A stretch of DNA of 64,000 bases. It comes from Chitinophaga sp. Cy-1792 (GTDB taxonomy: Bacteria > Bacteroidota > Bacteroidia > Chitinophagales > Chitinophagaceae). The stretch's first letter is position 1, and every line of letters begins with the position of its first letter. The stretch is taken from contig NZ_VWWO01000001.1 in the NCBI RefSeq assembly GCF_011752935.1, positions 1,364,001-1,428,000 on the forward strand. Direction: 5' to 3'. Below the pieces are notes generated by a model that was not told where the DNA came from, searched no databases, and saw only the letters and a list, made by a program, of their open reading frames with translations. Shown here piece by piece: positions 25,062 through 33,144 of the stretch. A program made the position numbers and the translations under genes.

Positions 25062-27851
25062 ATGTCTCTGAGGCCCTTACTAGTCCTAGGTCTGCTAAGT
25101 ACTACCCAGATTGCTTTTAGTCAACAGGTTAGCCATAATATCAAAGGTACTGTTACTGACAATCAATCTAAAGAACAACTCATCGGTGCGGTGGTAAGTA
25201 TTCCTGAACTGAAGCGAAATACTGTAGCAAAACTCGACGGTACGTTTAGTCTTGACCGTATTCCTGCAGGTACTTATCATATTCGTTGTTCCTACATGGG
25301 TTATGTAGCTGTTGATACGGTGGTTACAGTGAATGGAAATCTTACGGTAAACCTCCCGCTGAAAAGCACGGTCGCTACTTTAGGCGATGTAGTAGTAGTG
25401 GGCAAATCGAACGGGGTTACTTCAGAGTCAGAAGCAGCTGCCAAAGCATCTGAAAAGAACGCCTTCAACGTTGTAAATATCATCTCCGCAAAAGCAATTC
25501 AACTCTCCCCCGACATTACTGTTGCAAACGTTATGCAGCGTGTGTCTGGTGTGACAATCGAGCGCTCCAGCAACGGAGATGGCCGTTATGCCGTTATCAG
25601 GGGTATGGACCAGCGTTATAATAACACGTTGATCAATGGTATTAAAATCCCTAGTCCGGATAATAAAAGCCGTTTCGTACCACTGGATATCTTCCCTGCT
25701 GAACTGGTAGAAAGAATTGAGGTAAATAAAACGCTTACGCCTAACATGGAAGGCGATGCAGTTGGCGGTACCGTAAACATGGTGATGAAGAATGCACCTG
25801 AAAAATTGTACGTCAATGCCAGTGCTGCTACTGGTTTCAGCCAGAACGTCCTGGAAAATGGTTTTGATTATTACCCGGTAAGTGCTATCAGAAAATCTTC
25901 TCCTTACCAGCAAAATGGCCCTGGCTACATTGCTACGCCTGCTGATTTTACACGCGATAACCTCAATTATACACATAAGTCTGCCCCTGCAAATGCAATG
26001 GGTACCTTGTCTGTGGGCAACAGGTTCTTCAACAACCGCCTGGGTATAATGTTAGGCGGATCTTACCAGAATATCTATAAAGCTTATAACAGCATCTTCA
26101 TTCCCGCTACATTCCAGGAAGGTGGTGAACTGTATATTAAACATGCCTATCAGCGCGATTATTCCTCTCACCTGACCCGTACAGGTGTAAATGCCAAAAT
26201 TGATTTTAATATCAATCCTAAGCATAAAATCAGCCTTTACAGCGTAATGGCCGACCTGAAGGATGCGCAGGCCCGACTTACTACCGACTCCCTCATGCCT
26301 TACCCTCGTACCAAACCAGGTACCGGACAGGTCTGGCAGTTTGGAAGATCAAAATACCAGCATCAGAATATCTTCAGCAATAGCTTGCAGGGTAATCACA
26401 CCATTGTGGACAACAGGTTGAAACTGGACTGGTCTGCGGTGTATTCCAAAGCCACCAGCGAGATTCCTGACTGGGCAGAATATGAGTATGATGGTGGATT
26501 TTATACCGATCCATCTACTCCTAACGATCCTCCTTACAAACACCCGGATGTAACGCAGAACATGCACCGCACCTGGTGGAAAAACTCCGACAGAGACCTC
26601 GCAGGTTACCTGAACCTACACTATACCAACAAAGCCTGGAACATTCCTTACACCGTTACCGCTGGTGGCATGTACAGAGATAAACACCGGGATAACAAAT
26701 ACGATAACTACGAACTGCGTCCGGTGCCCAACACAGACGGCTCCAAGCAACTGTGGACAGATATCTATCATTTCAACTGGACGGTTTTCAACCCTAAAGG
26801 ATCGCCGGGTGAAGCCAACAACTACAGGGCCAATGAGCGTATCACCGCCGGTTTCCTCATGCTGAAATTCAAAGTCAGTAACCTGGAAACAGTTGCGGGC
26901 GTACGTGCAGAGAATACAGACCAGGATTTTGATACAGACGTTCCCGTTACACAGGCAGCTAAGTCTGGTACTATCAGCTACATGGATGTGCTGCCAAGTG
27001 TGAACTTTAAGTATGAGCTGAATAAGCAATCAAACCTCCGCCTGTCGTACTATGCAGCCATCAGCAGGCCATCATTCTTTGAAGTGGTTCCTTACAACTA
27101 TAGCGGAGATGAATTTGATGAAGCTGGTAACCCTAACCTGTTACATACTACCAGCAATAACATCGATATACGCTATGAGCTTTTCCCGCGATCTAATGAG
27201 CAGTTGCTGGTAGGTGCTTTCTATAAATCGATTCAGAACCCTATTGAGTATGGTTTCGAATTTACCGGTACTTCCAACAATACCGCGTATATGCCGCTGA
27301 ACTTTGGTAATGCTACCAATTACGGTTTTGAGCTGGTATATGAAAAGTATATAGGCAATTTCGGTATCAGGGCTAACTATACCTACATCCATTCTCAGAT
27401 TACCGCTACCAAGCGTACTTCTGTGAGAAAAGACGGTGTCCTTCAACAGGTTTATTTAAATGAAACCCGCCCGCTGCAAGGCCAGGCAGACCATATTGCC
27501 AATGCCGCATTGCTGTATAAGAACGGAAAACTCGGACTGGATATGCAGCTGGCATGGCAATATACCGGCAAACGTATCGCGCTGGTATCTCCATACTATG
27601 GATTTGACTACTGGCAGAAACCTATGAATATTTTTGACTTCTCTGCTGAAAAGCGCTTCGCCAGACACTTTGCAGTGTTCGCAAAAGTACAGAACCTGCT
27701 AAATGCCCGACCAGAGATGTACATCAATAAAACAACTATTAACGATGTGGCGGTTCCATTCCAGGACCCATCTTCTGGTAAAACCCTTGCCCAACGTGAT
27801 CAGTACGGACAAAATTATATACTCGGACTAAGATTCATCCTTAACAAGTAA
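25062..27851 (+). CDS. TonB-dependent outer-membrane receptor, no SusD partner
   Basis: 929 residues from the ATG at 25062 (an in-frame TTG at 25041 is less likely). Signal peptide ends near IAFSQQ. A carboxypeptidase-regulatory-like domain (about 25-105; IKGTVTDNQSKEQLIGAVVS) is followed by a plug (about 120-240; ATLGDVVVVGK, VANVMQRVSGVTIERSSNGD, EGDAVGGTVNM) and a 22-strand barrel ending QYGQNYILGLRFILN with the C-terminal aromatic/hydrophobic pattern. It lacks the SusC-specific features and there is no SusD gene next to it, so it is a classical receptor. The downstream lipoproteins (beta-helix, phytase-like propeller, metallophosphoesterase) suggest uptake of a phosphate-rich organic molecule. 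Confidence 0.93.
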   Translation: MSLRPLLVLGLLSTTQIAFSQQVSHNIKGTVTDNQSKEQLIGAVVSIPELKRNTVAKLDGTFSLDRIPAGTYHIRCSYMGYVAVDTVVTVNGNLTVNLPLKSTVATLGDVVVVGKSNGVTSESEAAAKASEKNAFNVVNIISAKAIQLSPDITVANVMQRVSGVTIERSSNGDGRYAVIRGMDQRYNNTLINGIKIPSPDNKSRFVPLDIFPAELVERIEVNKTLTPNMEGDAVGGTVNMVMKNAPEKLYVNASAATGFSQNVLENGFDYYPVSAIRKSSPYQQNGPGYIATPADFTRDNLNYTHKSAPANAMGTLSVGNRFFNNRLGIMLGGSYQNIYKAYNSIFIPATFQEGGELYIKHAYQRDYSSHLTRTGVNAKIDFNINPKHKISLYSVMADLKDAQARLTTDSLMPYPRTKPGTGQVWQFGRSKYQHQNIFSNSLQGNHTIVDNRLKLDWSAVYSKATSEIPDWAEYEYDGGFYTDPSTPNDPPYKHPDVTQNMHRTWWKNSDRDLAGYLNLHYTNKAWNIPYTVTAGGMYRDKHRDNKYDNYELRPVPNTDGSKQLWTDIYHFNWTVFNPKGSPGEANNYRANERITAGFLMLKFKVSNLETVAGVRAENTDQDFDTDVPVTQAAKSGTISYMDVLPSVNFKYELNKQSNLRLSYYAAISRPSFFEVVPYNYSGDEFDEAGNPNLLHTTSNNIDIRYELFPRSNEQLLVGAFYKSIQNPIEYGFEFTGTSNNTAYMPLNFGNATNYGFELVYEKYIGNFGIRANYTYIHSQITATKRTSVRKDGVLQQVYLNETRPLQGQADHIANAALLYKNGKLGLDMQLAWQYTGKRIALVSPYYGFDYWQKPMNIFDFSAEKRFARHFAVFAKVQNLLNARPEMYINKTTINDVAVPFQDPSSGKTLAQRDQYGQNYILGLRFILNK

Positions 27852-27888
27852 TCAACCTTCACGCTAAAATTTCAATAAAGAATTAGTT

Positions 27889-29424
27889 ATGATGAAACAT
27901 TCTTTACAGATCGCTTTGATTGGTTTCATTTCGGTCGCTATGTTTTCCTGTAAGAAAAACGAAAATACCAACATCTCCAAGCCACTGACAGTAGTAGGTG
28001 AGCCTATCTCTGACACCGTGCTGCCAAAGAAAGATGCCAGTGGTAATGCTATTCCCCTGAAAGGAACCATGCTGGCCGGTAAAACCTATCATATCACTGC
28101 TGATGTAACCATCAACGCCGGTGATACCCTGTACCTGCAACCTGGTGTGAAAGTACTGATCGAAGCAGATGGTAAAAGCCCTGAAACCAGCCCTGCTTTC
28201 TACGTAAAAGGTTCCCTGGTAAGTGCTGGTACCAAAGAAGCACAGAACTGGTTTACTGTTAAAGAAACCACCAATACACCGCTGTCCAACGCCAGCTATA
28301 AAGATGACGCAACCAATGACCCTGCTTACGCTGGTTACTGGGGTGGTTTCCAATGCGGCCCTGACGCAGACCTGCTGTTGCTCCGCTGGACACACGTAGA
28401 ATACACCGGTGGTGCATGGGGTAGCAATGCTGCTGATTTCGGAGCTAAACCTGGTGATGCACGGGCCACTGTTTACATGAACCGTAAATCAGGTTTCTCT
28501 AAACTGATCCTGGAAGATTCCTGGTTCTTCGGTAGTAAAGATGACTGTATCGGTAAATGTGAAAATACCTATGTAAGCATTATGAGAAATACCTTCAATA
28601 AACTGGGTGGTACCGGTGGTGAAGGTGTTAACCTGAAAAGCCATGTATTTGGTGATGTTGCCTATAACTTCTGCTACGGTATCGCTACCAATGGTCTGAA
28701 AACCGCTTCTACTGACGGTGTTAACACTATTGTGAACATCTACAATAATACCCTGGTTAACTGTGGTTTCAGACAAACTAAAGCTACCCGTAACGGTTCT
28801 ATCAATACTGAAACTAACTCAGGTGGTTATATCTACAATAACATCGTTGTTAACTGTAAATCTGGTCTGAGAATTTCCTGGCAGTCAGAAAAAGGTAAAC
28901 CTAGCGATACCCTGAATACTTCTTATGGTAACAGCCTGACCTGTATTGGTCGTGGTAAACCAATGGGCGGTGCGGAGCAATATATGATCTTCATCGAACC
29001 TAAACAGTATACTATCAAACAGCCTACTGACATCAACGGATATCTTAACGGTCCTACACTGGCTAACGGTACCAACGATGGTAGCAACAATTCCAACGAC
29101 TCCCTGAAATACGATCCAATGTTCAAAAACTACGATGTTGCGGTGAACAGTTTAAATACTGCTTACAGAAACGCCGTAATCCCTACCGGTGCTGATTTCC
29201 ACCTGAAAAGTGGTTCTCCTGCAATTGGTGTAGGTGTATGGAAAGGTGGTAGCGGCGCTACTGCTATTCCTTCGAAAGCTACTGCTCCACTGCTGATGCA
29301 ATATGGTTTCCCTACAACTGTACTGTCTATGCAGACTGGTGAGTTCGCTCCAAATGTAACTGCGCCAAATAAAGACCTGGGTGCATTCCCTACAGATGGC
29401 AGCGGTAACCAGCACGTATATTAA
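27889..29424 (+). CDS. Right-handed beta-helix lipoprotein
   Basis: 511-residue lipoprotein (lipobox MFSCKK, Cys21). After residue 60 it shows HITADVTINAGDTLYLQPGV, the usual N-cap of parallel beta-helix surface proteins, followed by rungs rich in N and G (IYNNTLVNCGF, GYIYNNIVVNCKSGL). No pectate-lyase catalytic cluster is recognisable. The gene lies 37 bases after the TonB receptor and its codons are strongly optimised, so it is probably abundant on the cell surface. Role: likely substrate binding or presentation for the receptor; enzymatic activity is not excluded. Confidence 0.82.
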   Translation: MMKHSLQIALIGFISVAMFSCKKNENTNISKPLTVVGEPISDTVLPKKDASGNAIPLKGTMLAGKTYHITADVTINAGDTLYLQPGVKVLIEADGKSPETSPAFYVKGSLVSAGTKEAQNWFTVKETTNTPLSNASYKDDATNDPAYAGYWGGFQCGPDADLLLLRWTHVEYTGGAWGSNAADFGAKPGDARATVYMNRKSGFSKLILEDSWFFGSKDDCIGKCENTYVSIMRNTFNKLGGTGGEGVNLKSHVFGDVAYNFCYGIATNGLKTASTDGVNTIVNIYNNTLVNCGFRQTKATRNGSINTETNSGGYIYNNIVVNCKSGLRISWQSEKGKPSDTLNTSYGNSLTCIGRGKPMGGAEQYMIFIEPKQYTIKQPTDINGYLNGPTLANGTNDGSNNSNDSLKYDPMFKNYDVAVNSLNTAYRNAVIPTGADFHLKSGSPAIGVGVWKGGSGATAIPSKATAPLLMQYGFPTTVLSMQTGEFAPNVTAPNKDLGAFPTDGSGNQHVY

Positions 29425-29443
29425 TCTTTTAAAAATCTATCGG

Positions 29444-29495
29444 GGGCTGACATGCACAACCTGTTCTGAGAAACAGGCTGTTTGTCAGCCCTTTT
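29444..29495 (+). terminator. Nested hairpin between beta-helix and propeller genes
   Basis: Outer stem GGGCTGACA / TGTCAGCCC (29444-29452 and 29483-29491), inner stem CCTGTT / AACAGG (29460-29465 and 29472-29477), then T-rich sequence. It lies within the gene cluster, so it may reduce expression of the two downstream genes rather than end the unit. Confidence 0.7.
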
Positions 29496-29507
29496 AATTT
29501 TAGTTAT

Positions 29508-30494
29508 ATGAAGAGATCTGCATTGGTATATTGTTGTTTTGGCGCCTGGATCATCTTCAGTGCATGTGCTAAAAAGTCGGATGACCAGTCCACGGTAACA
29601 CCTCCTGTAGACCCTCCTGCAGCGCAGGATACTACCCCTAAGGCTAAATATGATATCACCCTGCTGGCTTCGTCCAACGCATTTCTGACCACACCTGAAG
29701 TACATGCAATGGCACGTCAGGACTATAACGAATTGTCAGGTATTGCTGCCAGCCAGTTGAATAAAGGAATTTTATATGTGCATGATGATTATAACGGTAA
29801 CAGAACCGTTGTGATTACCAATGCCAACGGTGATGACCTGGGGCAGATTATCCTGGATAATGTCAGCACGCGCAATATGGAAGATATAGCAGTAGGCCCT
29901 GGTCCGGTGGCGGGCAAGACATACATCTATGTGGGAGATATCGGGGATAATAACGCAGCAAGAACTTCTGTTGCAGTATATAGATTCGAAGAACCCATTA
30001 TTAATAACGCTGACGCCACTACGAAAATACATATAACGGCGGTGGATAAACTGGAATTTGTATATCCGAAAACCGCGGTGAATGCGGAGACGTTATTGGT
30101 AGATCCGCTTACAAAAGATATTTATATCGCCACTAAACAAAGCACGAAAAGTATTCTCTATAAAGCGCCGTACCCGCAATCTTCCACGGGGCCTAACCCT
30201 TTATTTTCTGTACTAACTACAAATTTTGATCTGCTGACATCCGGAGATATTTCCCCGGATGGAACGGAAATTATGTTAAGAAGTAAAGGGCAGATCTGGT
30301 ACTGGAAACGTGGTGCCACGCAGACGGTTGTGCAAGCCTTACTGGTGGCGCCGGAAACGGTACCTTATGCTGGTAATGAGCATCAGGGTGAAGGTGTTGG
30401 TTTCGCTGCCGATGGTAGCGGTTATTATACCGATACGGAGGTGCGCGATTATCCGGGAGCTATTTCCAATATCTCTTTTTACAAAAGAAAATAA
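29508..30494 (+). CDS. Phytase-like beta-propeller lipoprotein
   Basis: 328 residues with lipobox FSAC (Cys20) and a Pro-rich spacer. The body has propeller-type repeats: YNELSGIAASQLNKGILYVH, NMEDIAVGPGPVAGKTYIYV and GDIGDNNAART, the last two typical of a family related to the esterase-like-activity-of-phytase and SdiA-regulated propellers. It follows the beta-helix gene and precedes a metallophosphoesterase gene by 32 bases. A phosphoester-hydrolysing or binding role fits the context. The catalytic calcium-binding residues of true beta-propeller phytases cannot be confirmed by eye. Confidence 0.7.
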   Translation: MKRSALVYCCFGAWIIFSACAKKSDDQSTVTPPVDPPAAQDTTPKAKYDITLLASSNAFLTTPEVHAMARQDYNELSGIAASQLNKGILYVHDDYNGNRTVVITNANGDDLGQIILDNVSTRNMEDIAVGPGPVAGKTYIYVGDIGDNNAARTSVAVYRFEEPIINNADATTKIHITAVDKLEFVYPKTAVNAETLLVDPLTKDIYIATKQSTKSILYKAPYPQSSTGPNPLFSVLTTNFDLLTSGDISPDGTEIMLRSKGQIWYWKRGATQTVVQALLVAPETVPYAGNEHQGEGVGFAADGSGYYTDTEVRDYPGAISNISFYKRK

Positions 30495-30526
30495 ATCTAC
30501 ATAACCGCTATTATAACCTATAACAG

Positions 30527-31696
30527 ATGAAAAAAAGTATCTGCAAAGCCTTTTACCTGGCTCCACTCGTAGCATTATTGTTTACTGCCTGTAAGAAAGA
30601 CGATAACAAGCAGGAAGATCAGTCGCCAGTACAATTCATTTTTACTTCGGATGCACACTATGGTATTGTCAGGGCAGCATTCCAGGGAAAAACTAACGTT
30701 GATGCACATACGGTTAATGCTGCTATGATTGCAAAAATCAATGGTATGCCGGACCTGACGCTTCCTGCGGATGATGGCCTCAATGCCAGCCAGAAAATCG
30801 GCAGCATTGACTATCTCTTTGAAGGTGGTGATATTGCGAACCGCATGGAAGTATCTGCTGCCGTACAAACCGGCGCTGCTTCCTGGGAGCAGTTCAAAAC
30901 AGACTACCTGCAAAACCTGTCCATTAAAGGCAAAAACGGCCAGAAAGCAGAAGTGCTGATGGTGCCTGGTAACCACGATGTATCCAATAGTATTGGTTAT
31001 TATGCAGTTATGTCGCCAGTTACCGATGCTTCCTCTATGGCAAACATCTATAACCTGATGTTCAAAACTTCTACCAAAACTGCGGCTAATTTCAATCCTA
31101 AAACAGACAGGATCAACTATTCAAGAGATATTGCCGGCGTTCACTTCTGTTTTATTCAGATGTGGCCCGACAGCAGTGTGAGAGTCTGGATGGAGAGTGA
31201 CCTGAAAGCAGTGGCGGAAACCACGCCCGTGGTGATTGTAGCACATGATCAGCCAGCGGTTGTATCAAACCATTTTACCAACCCTAACGGCGATCATGGT
31301 ATTAACAACACCGATAAGTTTGATAATGTATTGGATGAGATGTTTAAATCTGGTAAAACCGCGAGTGTTGCTGATGTTATCGAGCAACGTGGATTTGTGG
31401 CATTCCTGAAAAAACATACAAATATCAAGGCTTATTTGCATGGTCATGCACATGAAAGTAAATTCTATACTTATGCTGGCCCCGACAATGATGTAGCGTT
31501 GCCAACCGTGGGTGCCGACAGTCCAATGAAGGGTGTTGTGTCAGGTGCTGACGAGACGAAACTGACTTATCATTTCGGTGTATTGGACCCAAAAACCAAA
31601 ACGATGACTATTCGTGAGGTGTATTGGAATCCTGAGCCTGCTAACCCGGCTGCTGCTATTAAATGGGGTAATAAGATTACCATTAGTCTGAAATAA
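30527..31696 (+). CDS. Calcineurin-like metallophosphoesterase lipoprotein
   Basis: 389 residues; lipobox FTAC (Cys22). The five blocks of the metallophosphoesterase fold are present: TSDAHYG (D42, H44), FEGGDIAN, VPGNHDVSNS, VIVAHDQPAV and LHGHAHES. It should hydrolyse a phosphomono- or diester outside the cytoplasm using two metal ions. It is the last gene of the TonB receptor cluster and is followed by a terminator. This supports a combined release-and-uptake system. Confidence 0.9.
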   Translation: MKKSICKAFYLAPLVALLFTACKKDDNKQEDQSPVQFIFTSDAHYGIVRAAFQGKTNVDAHTVNAAMIAKINGMPDLTLPADDGLNASQKIGSIDYLFEGGDIANRMEVSAAVQTGAASWEQFKTDYLQNLSIKGKNGQKAEVLMVPGNHDVSNSIGYYAVMSPVTDASSMANIYNLMFKTSTKTAANFNPKTDRINYSRDIAGVHFCFIQMWPDSSVRVWMESDLKAVAETTPVVIVAHDQPAVVSNHFTNPNGDHGINNTDKFDNVLDEMFKSGKTASVADVIEQRGFVAFLKKHTNIKAYLHGHAHESKFYTYAGPDNDVALPTVGADSPMKGVVSGADETKLTYHFGVLDPKTKTMTIREVYWNPEPANPAAAIKWGNKITISLK

Positions 31697-31718
31697 TTAC
31701 TGGAGGAGATGAAAGCGA

Positions 31719-31745
31719 GGCCACCCGTAATGGGTGGCTTTTTGC
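31719..31745 (+). terminator. Terminator after the metallophosphoesterase
   Basis: GCCACCC (31720-31726) pairs with GGGTGGC (31732-31738), followed by five T. Confidence 0.8.
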
Positions 31746-31759
31746 GTTATAGCCAAAAA

Positions 31760-31815
31760 GAAGACTATTCAAATGACCGGAAGGGGTTTGCCAGCCGGTC
31801 GTTTGAATAGTCTTC
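31760..31815. repeat. Long inverted repeat, 21-bp arms
   Basis: Arms 31760-31780 and 31795-31815 are inverted copies with a single mismatch (GAAGACTATTCAAAT... against ...GTTTGAATAGTCTTC) and a 14-base loop. It stands after a normal terminator, has no T-run of its own, and has no open frame. Confidence 0.8.
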
Positions 31816-32121
31816 ATAACAGGGGCTAACAAGATATCGTAGCATTTTCGACAGATAGTTTAAACGCTTAGATATAGCAGATAATTAAGGTGAAATTAGG
31901 CAGAATGCGGGGGCTGGGAAAATGTAAATGGGGATCGGTATAACTTTTTTCCTAAGTGGTCATTTTTAGGGTGTAAGTGAATGATAGCGGCTATAGGTGG
32001 CGCTTTTCGGCCGGCCGGAATGGCTACAAGATAAGTATCCGGAGATTTTGCTGATAAAATTTTTTTTCGACCCAACCTTTTGAAAAAGTACGCCCGTTTA
32101 CTTTAATATAAATATGATTCT

Positions 32122-32481
32122 ATGAGATATTTACCGTTATATTTTTTGGGAGTAGTACTGGCTTTTTGCAGTATAGTAGGGTGCTCAAAGGAAGCCAGCC
32201 TGGATTCAAAACAGTCGCTGTACTCGGCTAAGACAGCGCTGCTGGATTCAGCTGGCCATCCTGTGGATACGTCACATCATTATCCGGGAGATTCTACGCA
32301 TCATCCTGGTGATACTATTATTCATCATCCCGGCGATACTACTATTCATTATCCCGGCGATACAGTTATTATTCATCCTGGCGATACTATACCAGGTGGA
32401 GGTGTTTGTTGCAGGGATACTACGTACTATCCTCCGAAAGATACTGTTCGCCCGGGTAGAGATACTGTCGTACGGTATTAA
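32122..32481 (+). CDS. His/Pro-rich repeat lipoprotein
   Basis: 119 residues: lipobox IVGC (Cys21), a 30-residue spacer, then tandem repeats of the type H(H/Y)PGDTxI from about residue 52 to 90 (HHYPGDSTHHPGDT, IIHHPGDTTIHYPGDT), a CC pair in GGGVCCRDTTYYPP and a basic end (RPGRDTVVRY). The repeats are visible in the DNA as diverged units of about 24-27 bases. The histidine density suggests metal binding, but this is inference. It lies 120 bases upstream of an ECF sigma gene in the same orientation. I do not recognise a family. Confidence 0.75.
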   Translation: MRYLPLYFLGVVLAFCSIVGCSKEASLDSKQSLYSAKTALLDSAGHPVDTSHHYPGDSTHHPGDTIIHHPGDTTIHYPGDTVIIHPGDTIPGGGVCCRDTTYYPPKDTVRPGRDTVVRY

Positions 32482-32601
32482 AATGTTTTTGGTGATTTTT
32501 TTCGAAAGAAAAACAGTTGTTTCAGGTTTTGCCTGAGGCAACTTTTTCTGTTTGATATAACCCATACACTTGTGTGTATATTGTAACGGTAGCATAAACA
32601 A

Positions 32602-33135
32602 TTGGAAGACATACATCAGTTGATAAGAGATTGTTTGGCCAACGACAGGCTTGGGCAGGAGAAACTTTACAAGAAGTTTTATCCTGTGTTCTATCTATTG
32701 TGCAGGAAATTTTTCAATAATGATGAGGAGGCGATGGAAGTATTGAATGATGGTATGTTGCAGGTATTTACACAACTGCATCGGTATGCCGCGGAGAAGG
32801 GGGAATTCATTAACTGGGCATATACCGTGATCAGGAATGTGGCGCTGGATAAAGTCAGAAGAAAGAAAATGCCGGTATATGGGGAGATAGAAGAGGATAC
32901 TGTTGTTACAGAGAATAACATTTTAAGTAAGCTCAATGGAGCAGATATCTATAAACTGCTGGATGCCCTTCCAGCGATGACAAGAGCTGTTTGTACGCTA
33001 TTTTACCTGGAAGGGTTTTCAATAAAGGAAGCAGCAGAACAATTACAGATGAGCCAGGGAACGGTTAAGTGGCACCTGAGTGAAACCCGGAGCAAATTAA
33101 AACCAATATTGGAGCAGTACTACCTAAATATTTGA
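32602..33135 (+). CDS. ECF sigma-70 factor
   Basis: 177 residues with region 2 (FYPVFYLLCRKFFNNDEEAM ... FINWAYTVIRNVALDKVR) and region 4 (LPAMTRAVCTLFYLEGFSIK ... QMSQGTVKWHLSETRSKL). The start is a TTG at 32602, the only start giving a full region 2. It is followed after 9 bases by the 542-residue membrane protein, in the place where FecR-type anti-sigma genes usually stand. Target promoters cannot be read from the window. Confidence 0.9.
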   Translation: MEDIHQLIRDCLANDRLGQEKLYKKFYPVFYLLCRKFFNNDEEAMEVLNDGMLQVFTQLHRYAAEKGEFINWAYTVIRNVALDKVRRKKMPVYGEIEEDTVVTENNILSKLNGADIYKLLDALPAMTRAVCTLFYLEGFSIKEAAEQLQMSQGTVKWHLSETRSKLKPILEQYYLNI

Positions 33136-33144
33136 TACCAACCC

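Larger units (their letters stand above)
31697..32121. other. 425-base gap before the His-rich lipoprotein
   Basis: Contains the terminator at 31719, the long inverted repeat at 31760-31815, and about 300 bases of unassigned AT-rich sequence without a convincing gene. Confidence 0.6.

Noticed and set aside
32272..32400. Repeats in the His-rich lipoprotein as a possible CRISPR-like array
   Set aside because: The units are short, contiguous, diverged at third codon positions and in frame, so they are protein repeats without spacers. I saw no CRISPR array elsewhere in the window.
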